This document shows, piece after piece, positions 56,594 to 64,000 of a stretch of DNA of 64,000 nucleotides; positions within the stretch are counted from its first letter, which is position 1; each line of letters starts with the position of its first letter. A program made the translations under genes and the position numbers. The stretch is taken from NCBI GenBank assembly GCA_037127255.1, contig JBANSL010000018.1:9583175-9647174 (forward strand), written 5' to 3'. The notes beneath the pieces were generated by a model that searched no databases, was not told the origin of the DNA, and saw only the letters and a list, made by a program, of their open reading frames with translations. The stretch is from Persicaria tinctoria (Eukaryota > Streptophyta > Magnoliopsida > Caryophyllales > Polygonaceae).

Positions 56594-59500
56594 CTATTGA
56601 ATAGTTTGCTGCTGTATGTTGATTAGCTGTGCATAGGCGCCTCCAGGTCTCTGGAGAAGCTGCTCGTGGTCACCGCTTTCCACCACCTTTCCTCTCTCCA
56701 ATACAACTATACGATCCGCCTTCTTTATGGTCGACAATCTGTGCGCCACGACAATGGTGGTCCTCCTCTGCATCACCTTCTCCAGAGCTTCTTGTACAAG
56801 CTTCTCAGACACCGTATCCAAAGCGCTTGTGGCTTCATCCAGGAGCAGGATTCCCGGGTCTTTCAGTATCGCCCTTGCAATGGCAATCCTCTGCTTCTGG
56901 CCACCTGACAACTGCACTCCTTTCTCCCCGACAGGGGTTTCATAACCCTCAGGCATCCTGCTTATGAACTCATGTGCATTAGCTGCCTTAGCAGCCTCTG
57001 TGATCTCAATCTCTGTTGCATTCTCATTGCCATACCTTATGTTCTCGTAGATTGTCGTAGAGAAGAGTGCTGGTTCCTGCTGGACTAATCCGACTCTCAG
57101 TCTTAGAGATTTCAAGTTCAAGGTTCTGATATCAACCCCGTCGATGAGAACTACTCCAATGGAGGGGTCATAGAATCTCATAACAAGCGAGATCAAGGTG
57201 CTCTTGCCAGATCCACTTTGGCCTACCACTGCTACCCTTGTCCCTGCCGCTATCTTCAGATTCATATCCTCGAGTATGGTAATATCCGGCCTTGATGGGT
57301 ATATGAAAGTAACGTCTTTGAACTCTATATTGCCTTTGATGACGGTTATGACACGGGATTTGGGGTTATCGGCTTCTATGGTTGTCTTTCTTTTGAGAAT
57401 GCTGAATACTGAGCTGAGTGCCTGTGATCCCTTCACCAGTTCGGGTGTGAGGGCAAGGGTTTCCGCCACTGAAAATGCAGTCACCATTAGCATCATGAAG
57501 GCTTTCATGATATCACCAAAGTTGGAGACTTTGTTTCTGATCAAGACGGAGGCATAGTAGAGGGTGAATGCATAGGATAAGAAGGCAAGGAGCTGGGAGG
57601 CACCGTAGCAGAGGCCAGAGATGTGTCCACGGAGCAGAGTTTCCTTCTTTGGTAGGCTTAGCGCCGAGGAAAACTGTCTTGAGATTCTCTTTTCAGCGCC
57701 AAAGGACGCGACTGTTCGGATGTTTGCAATCGCTTCTCGTGCTAGGGCTGTTGCTCTCGAGTAGGCATTGCTATAGTTCCCTCCAAACCCTCTAAGGAAC
57801 AAGTTCTGCACATGGGAAAGATATATTTCAGCTTCAAGAACTTCTTTCTTGAAGCACTTCCAAATGATATGATACACAGATATGGAAGGTACTGTATGAT
57901 TTACAAGCTTATAACACATCAAAAAAACTCGAGTTCACCTCGGCCATAGAAGCTCCAATAAGTAGAGGGAACATGCCAACAGTGACACCGGCAATCCTCC
58001 AGCACATGCTAAAAGATATAGCAAAGGCACCCAAGGTTAGAGTTAAGTTCTGCACGAGTGCTGGCAGCCGATCAGCCAGAGAACTTCTAACCAACGTTGC
58101 ATCAGCTGCTAGTTTTGATGTTAGAACTCCGATACTATTTTCATCTGAGTCAAACCAGCCGATCTCATTGGAGAGCATAGCTACAACAACAGAGTTAAAA
58201 ATAAGACGAAGACGCATCAGTGCTTTGTAACTTGCAAAATCTTACAATGTATCGCGGAAGGAGGGGATCCTTGATACCTGAAAACATTAGAAGGCGAACA
58301 CGAGTGGTGATTCTTTCTCCCATGAGAGTGGAAAAGTAATGCTGCAGCAGGTATATAGGAATGGTAGCAAAAGCCAGGCCAAGGAACACAAGTGTTACTA
58401 TTCGAACGGTTTGTTCAATTTGAGAGTTGTCGTGCGAATAGAAGGCGTTCAAGATATAGGTGATGCCAAGAGCAAAGGCTGGAGCTTCTATTCCTGCCAG
58501 AGCAGCTCCTACAGAACACAACAATGCGAAGGGCCACTCGGGTGCGCTCAGCTCAACAACCTCTTTCAAAGACGGTGCCAATGAGCTACCACTCTTTTTC
58601 TTGATTTCCTCTTTTGTTGTCGGTTTCAGCTCTCTAAAGGATGTAGAGCCTTGCAATGGTACAATGTGGCGGCTTCGATTACTAGTATTGAACTTTTTGG
58701 AGTTTGAGAATCTAACACCTTCTTGGACTGGTGCCTCATTTCTACAATCTGAGCCTTGCAACTCGACTAGAGTTGCATACTCTCCACCTTTGGCCATCAA
58801 TTCGGTATGATTTCCCATCTCAACAACATGGCCAATTTTGAGAACCATGATCTTATCAACTCCACAAATGGTGGACAGCCTATGTGCCACAACAATGGTG
58901 GTCCTATTCGACTTGATCTTATCAAGGGCCTTCTGAACCACCATCTCTGACTCTGAATCAAGAGCGCTTGTGGCCTCGTCAAGCAGTAGTATCTTCGGAT
59001 CCCTCAAAACCGCCCTTGCAATGGCGATTCTTTGCTTCTGACCCCCTGAAAGCTGTGCCCCTCCTTCTCCCACCTGATAAAGGCAAAGCGATGAAGCCAC
59101 ATTCGGCATCATATCATGGATCTGCGACAAAGTAAACATGTAAGGTCTAAAGTTTGAACCTGTGTATAGTAGCCGTTTGGCATCATTTTGATGAACGAAT
59201 GCGCATTTGCTGCTTCACAGGCTTTGACGACTTGCTCCATATCTGCTTCTTCATTGCCATACAAGATGTTTTCCGCTATGCTTGTGGCAAACAAGACGGG
59301 TTCTTGGCTTACTAATCCCATCTGTTCTCTTAGCCACTTTAGCTGCAAATCTTGCAGATCATGCCCATCCAACAGAATTTTTCCTATGAAGGAAGATAAT
59401 CCACAGATTATGACAGTCATATCATGATTGCTACTTCAAATTTATGATACCGGAATTCAACTCGATAAAATAAAGCAAGTTACCTGAGCTGGGTAGGTAG

Positions 59501-61188
59501 AAGCGCTGGAGCAAGGAAACAATGGTGCTTTTCCCGGATCCGCTGGGGCCAACAACAGCAAATGTCTTGCCTGCATCAACTGAGAAACTCAGGCCCTCAA
59601 ACACCATCTTGGAGCGCGAGGGATATGCAAAGCCGACTTCAGAAAACTCGATCCTCCCAACTACATTTGGTAGCACAGTTCCGTGATCTGATCTCTTAGA
59701 ACAATGATCCTCTGAATCTATCATGTTCAAGATTTTCGCGGCAGCTGCCTTGCCTTTGGCAATGGCAGCCAGGTTCGGAGCAGCTTGGCCGAGAGCACTG
59801 CAAGAAATGGAAGAAGATCAACTTCTGTCAACTAGAAAAACATGGTAAACATGTTTCATAGTCATCTCATATGGCCTTACAATCCGCTATAGATGACGTT
59901 AACAATCGTCGTGAAGGCTTTCCCACCGTTGGTGTTGTTATGCCTCACAAGTACGCTGGCATACCAGATAAGAAGCGCCCACGCGCAGAATAGCAGCCCA
60001 TACGTGCACCCGATCCCCATCCCTTTCGCGAAGCCACTCCTCTTCCCCAATTGAAGGCCACTCTGGAGTGATCTAGAGTACACTTCTATTGCCTTTTCCT
60101 CTCCTACATTAGCCTGAACCGTTCGAATCTGCGAGATGGACTGATCCAATACAAACATCATTAAGAAACAAATGGTCTATGAAGCTTGAGAATCTAACAC
60201 TGTCTGCGGAAGTGCGAAAGCTTACCTCTTCTGCCGCCTTAGCCGCTTCAGCATAAGCAGCTTCAGCCTTCTTTGAGATGCTAGACATTGTTATAGCATA
60301 AGCTCCACCGGAAACAGCAATCAGAGGGACGACAGCCAAGGTGATGACGGTAAGCTGCCACACCGACACAAACCCAATGGCAAATCCAACGGCGAATTGG
60401 GAGAGGTAGCGGATGCTATGCCCCACCTTCACAATCATCAATCACACAGCAAGAAGATCATATATGATAATTCTAATCTTCCTTCAAAGAATAGGGATCC
60501 AATCATCCAAGATTCGGTTACCTTTTCGCTTATAGCATCCTGAACTAGTATAGCATCACTCGAAATGTGGAAGACGATATTGTCTTTTCCCACTTCGGTA
60601 TCGAAGAATTTGATCTCCTTGTTCAATACAGCCTCCAGATACTTGAGCCTCAGACGGGCCGTTTGTCTCTCCCCTGTTTGCATCCAAAACGCGACACCTA
60701 CGAACATACACACATATATAGGATTCCATTCCGATTCTGATTCTGATCAAACATTCGACATCTAAGAGAAGAGGAGCATACCCATCCAAGACGAGGCAAA
60801 CACGATCAACCCGAGATAGACGAGGTACAAGGAGTACTATGAACACCATCAAAATTCAAAACCAACCACTTGTTAGATCATCCAATGAAAATTTCAAAGT
60901 GTTAAAACCTAAAAGTGTGAAGAGTAAGTTTACCTTGGAAACATGGTTAGATAATGTGACGGGGTCGGAGGATAGGCGTCCGAGGGAATCGATAAGATGG
61001 CCGAAGAGGACGAAGAAGTAGGAAACGGCGGCTCCGTGGACGGCTGCGCCGATGCTTCCGAAAACCATCAAGAAGCAGTCTAGTCTATCGGCGGCGGAGA
61101 ATAAGGCGAAGAAGGAGACTTGCTTTTCCGGGGATGAATCGGAGCCGTTGCCGCCGGTCATAGTTGGAGACGGGCTGCTGTAAGGCAT
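56594..61188 (-). CDS. ABCB13/14-type ABC transporter, copy 2, 10 exons, 1244 aa
   Basis: Exons 61188-60934, 60836-60782, 60697-60522, 60426-60226, 60140-59881, 59797-59484, 59383-59160, 59073-58278, 58180-57939 and 57805-56594 join to 3735 nt, open throughout. The structure matches copy 1 exon for exon; exon 8 is one codon longer (YSHDNSQ versus YSHNSQ). Both nucleotide-binding domains keep Walker A, LSGGQ and Walker B. Differences are scattered conservative substitutions (for example [15 protein letters not shown] versus [23 protein letters not shown] versus KNKVSNFG), so both copies look selected. Introns are also close in sequence, indicating recent duplication or conversion. It keeps upstream sequence not interrupted by a transposon for at least 0.2 kb. 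An in-frame upstream ATG exists at 61212. Confidence 0.96.
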
Positions 61189-62268
61189 AAATGTGATGGT
61201 TAGTGCTTTCAAATTCAGGTCAGGTGGTATTTGTAATGTGAAAGCGAGTCAAGAGTTGGAGCTCGTGAAGAGCTTGGTCAAATACAGATCCGTATCCCGC
61301 CAAATTTATTAGGAGTTGGGAATTTTTGGGTCCCACTATATGACAGGTGGCATTCCGAGTTTGGATTATCTATGACGCTATTTGTGCTACCCCTTAATTG
61401 GTTAAATTATAAAACCTTATTTTTTTTAATAAATACAAATGAATTTAGATATATCTGAAACTCGAAGGTGGGACAAATCAGCCGACGGGAGAACCGTCTA
61501 AAAATCATAACATACAACAAATATTTTTACCAAAAAACAATAACATAAAACCATATATTTATAAATATAAACACTATTATTACCAAAAAAAAATATATAT
61601 ATAAACACTAATATGTTAAAATATTTTTTAAAATTGCATTTATTGTGTTTTTTTTAATGTTTTAGCCTATTAGAAAAAGATATCATAAATTTTAAATTTA
61701 TATCCCCGAAATCTAACATCCTAAAACATTAAAAAAATACACATTAATTTATACATTTGTTATTTCCCAATTTGGTTGGTAGTTTAGATCAAATGAAGAG
61801 AGGTGTGTAGCCGTGTAGGCTGCGATTTGTTGTGAGGTGACGATTCCTGAAGTGGTTCCGTGAAGCCTTGTCGAGCACTTTGGATTTATGCAGAGGTTGC
61901 ACTTTGAATTGGGTTTCTTCAACATTGAAATATTGGTTTAATTGAAACCCTAATGCTTATTTATGGTGTATTATTTGACAAATTTATGGTTGGTGAATGG
62001 TGACACTCAAATAATAAAGGTATAATTGTTTTCCTTGATAGTGTTTACACAAATGCAACAAGATACTGTTGGAATATAGATTGTCCCACATTCAAAATAA
62101 TAAGGTCGATATCTTGAACAACATAAAAATTTTGTCAATTGATTTTGAGATGAAACCTCGTTGAATATTTGTTTTGTTCGTGTCTCTCGTACACGACCTT
62201 CCTCCTGCTTGTCTGGACCCGGCACCGGGACCAGCCGACTTTAGCATATGCAAAATAGTTGATGTGTT
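61189..62268. promoter_or_regulatory. Upstream region of ABCB copy 2
   Basis: Probably the ancestral ABCB promoter (minus-strand gene). No motif stands out clearly. From about 61430 it becomes AT-rich. Near 62068 TGTTGGAATATAG and 62170-62250 look like retroelement-derived sequence. No gene seen. Confidence 0.4.
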
Positions 62269-62553
62269 TGTTGGAATTGAGTGGGTGTAACAGTACATTG
62301 TACTAATACTGGCTTCAATTATGTATTTTTTACTGTTACTGTTGTAAGGTTTAGGAAATGTGGGTCATTTTCTGTAAATAGGAGAATAAGAGGGTAGGCA
62401 GTTAGAACTCCCCCTCTCTTTGTAACAGACATAAATAGGGACGTTTGGCCTCATTGCAATCTGTTTTTCGACATTATCAAATTCTATAGTATGAGAGGTT
62501 AGCTTTTATTCTCTCCTTGAATCTGAGTGTTCTTGAGTGTTTTTTGATCTTCA
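62269..62553 (+). repeat. Probable 5' LTR of a copia element
   Basis: Ends ...GATCTTCA directly before the primer-binding site TGGTATCAGAG (62554-62564). A start at TGTTGGAATTGAG (62269) is typical for copia LTRs. CATAAATAGGG near 62430 could be the TATA region. The 3' LTR is outside the window, so the left edge is inferred. Confidence 0.65.
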
Positions 62554-62718
62554 TGGTATCAGAGTTGCAGGAGTTCACGCGGATTTTCGATTGATCAATC
62601 GCTGTGATCAATTGAAATCAATCGCTGTGCTGCAAGCTGAGTTCTGTTTCCGCAATTGGTTTTTCGCTTCAGAACTTGATCGCTCCAGTCGTCGAAATCA
62701 AAGTGCTGAGGAGGCGCC

Positions 62719-64000
62719 ATGGCTGAAGATAGGTCACATGAGCGAGAGCGAAGACGAAGCGAGTTGATCACAGGGACAGATCTGCAGAATCCACTGTTCA
62801 TTCACCCATCCGACAATTCTTGTATGATTCTAACCACAATTCAATTAACTGGTGAGAATTTCCGTCGATGGAAGAAAGCTATGTCAAAGGCTTTGTCTGT
62901 GAAAAACAAATCAGGTTTTGTAGAAGGAACTGTGATTGAGAATGCTGAAAACACTGCACTGTGGACTAGGTGTAATGACATGGTCTGTTCTTGGATATTA
63001 AACACTGTGTCTAAAGAAATCTATGCAACTTTAGATGAGTTTGATACTGCCAAACAGATGTGGGATGATCTGACTGAGAGTTTTGGCCAAAGAAATGGTC
63101 CATTGCTGTTCCAATTGAAGAAAGAATTGCAAGACTGTGAGCAACATTCAACTGGTATCACTGAATACTTCACTAAACTGAAGGGATACTGGCAGCAATT
63201 GTCAGGACTGATTCCACCAATTAGATGCACTTGTGGAAAGTGTGAGTGTGATCTAAATAGGAAAATTGAAGCTGCTGAGTCGGAGGAGAAACTCATGAAA
63301 TTTCTCATGGGGCTAAGTCCTCAATACATCCCAGTTAGAAGGCAATTTCTACTGCAGACACCTCTTCCATCTGCAAGTTTGGCTCACTCTCTACTCTTGC
63401 AAGATGAATCCAACTCTAAGATGAAGGATATTGGGGTGAAGACTGACACCACTGCACTAATGTCCAAGAAAGAACAGCAAAGGGACACTGAATCTTCAAA
63501 GAGGGATACATCTGAGCAGCCAAGAAAGAAAAAGTGTCACCACTGTGATGGAAATCACCCGGCTGATAAGTGTTGGGAGGTGATAGGCTATCCATCTTGG
63601 CACTCCAAGAGCAAGTACAAGCCACAAGGAGGTGCAAGATACACAGTTGATCCAAAGAAAGGACAGTTTAGAGCCAATGCCACCACTGAAGGCTCAAGTG
63701 ATGGCCATATGAAGCTGTTCCAAGGCCTGTCTGATGACAATCAAAAGTTGATGGCTTCTCTTCTGCAATTGATTAGTCAACCTAAGGAGAAGCACACTGA
63801 TGTCTATATAGCAGGTACAACCTTTCATTTTTGTTGTAATGTCTCTGGCTTGTCTGATGCTTGGATAATAGATAGTGGTGCCACACACCATATGACACAC
63901 AAACAATCTATTCTGTCACAAATAACACCTATCACACATCCTTCCACTATCTATTTTCCAGATGGCAGTACCAACCCCATCACTCATAAAGGTACAGTCA
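62719..64000 (+). CDS. Copia gag-protease, open to the window end (partial)
   Basis: One frame from MAEDRSHERERRRSELITGT runs open to position 64000 (427 codons). It contains the gag UBN2 domain (LTGENFRRWKKAMSKAL, IRCTCGKCECDLNRKI, LMKFLMGLSPQYIPVRRQFL), a zinc knuckle CHHCDGNHPADKCW at about 63535-63576 (one residue shorter than CX2CX4HX4C) and the protease start DAWIIDSGATHHM. It begins 155 bases after the primer-binding site, in the right place for gag. The uninterrupted frame suggests a young element. The rest of pol is beyond the window. Confidence 0.9.
   Translation, partial: MAEDRSHERERRRSELITGTDLQNPLFIHPSDNSCMILTTIQLTGENFRRWKKAMSKALSVKNKSGFVEGTVIENAENTALWTRCNDMVCSWILNTVSKEIYATLDEFDTAKQMWDDLTESFGQRNGPLLFQLKKELQDCEQHSTGITEYFTKLKGYWQQLSGLIPPIRCTCGKCECDLNRKIEAAESEEKLMKFLMGLSPQYIPVRRQFLLQTPLPSASLAHSLLLQDESNSKMKDIGVKTDTTALMSKKEQQRDTESSKRDTSEQPRKKKCHHCDGNHPADKCWEVIGYPSWHSKSKYKPQGGARYTVDPKKGQFRANATTEGSSDGHMKLFQGLSDDNQKLMASLLQLISQPKEKHTDVYIAGTTFHFCCNVSGLSDAWIIDSGATHHMTHKQSILSQITPITHPSTIYFPDGSTNPITHKGTV

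Overview
The window is nuclear DNA of a flowering plant, most likely a eudicot. It has AT-rich intergenic DNA, long multi-exon genes with GT-AG introns, and dense layers of plant transposons (Ty1/copia, hAT, Mutator-like, PIF/Harbinger-like MITEs, Stowaway, Helitrons, SINE, LINEs). I cannot name the species from the sequence.

Four host genes can be rebuilt exon by exon with closed reading frames. They are a prostaglandin E synthase 2-like thioredoxin/GST-fold protein (minus, 3000-6382, 6 exons, 339 aa), the retromer subunit VPS35 (plus, 26936-32935, 22 exons, 791 aa), and two nearly identical full-length ABCB13/14-type ABC transporters (minus, 33855-38471 and 56594-61188, 10 exons each, 1243 and 1244 aa). 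The second transporter lies beside a decayed copy of the 3' part of VPS35. The block 31.6-38.5 kb (VPS35 intron 16 to just upstream of the ABCB start) was therefore duplicated in direct tandem, and the copies are now separated by about 15 kb of transposons. The left transporter lost nearly all of its ancestral promoter at the breakpoint; the right one kept it.

Region by region: 1-2.4 kb holds a hAT end, a LINE RNase H fragment and a small hAT element with 8-bp target duplication. 3.0-6.4 kb is the PGES2-like gene. 6.9-9.6 kb is a decayed LINE of the restriction-like-endonuclease type (C2H2 finger, RT, CxxC/GDH motif, RLE domain, ATT-repeat tail). 10-12.3 kb holds another LINE RNase H fragment and a MITE. 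12.98-26.6 kb is one nested transposon stack: a hAT element (8-bp TSD) split by a copia element (5-bp TSD), itself split by a Pack-MULE carrying beta-glucosidase (GH3) pieces (9-bp TSD) and by Helitrons; one Helitron contains 11 tandem copies of its own 5' end. 26.9-38.5 kb is VPS35 facing ABCB copy 1. 38.5-53.3 kb is the transposon-filled duplication junction: an RTE-like LINE tail, foldback MITEs, copia gag, an LTR element whose LTR was hit by two head-to-tail Helitrons, and a young copia element inserted into the integrase of an older one. 53.4-56.1 kb is the VPS35 pseudogene plus an insertion carrying HSP90-like and SUMO-E1 (SAE2) gene pieces and a tRNA-like sequence. 56.6-61.2 kb is ABCB copy 2. 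62.3-64 kb is the 5' end of another copia element, running off the window.

The host genes do not form a pathway: VPS35 acts in endosomal sorting, ABCB13/14-type proteins are plasma-membrane exporters (auxin/malate-type substrates in the family), and the PGES2-like protein is an organellar redox/GST-fold protein. The main interest is structural: datable transposon layers with internal empty-site controls, the Helitron 5'-end array, the plant RLE-type LINE, and a duplication that separated a transporter from its promoter.
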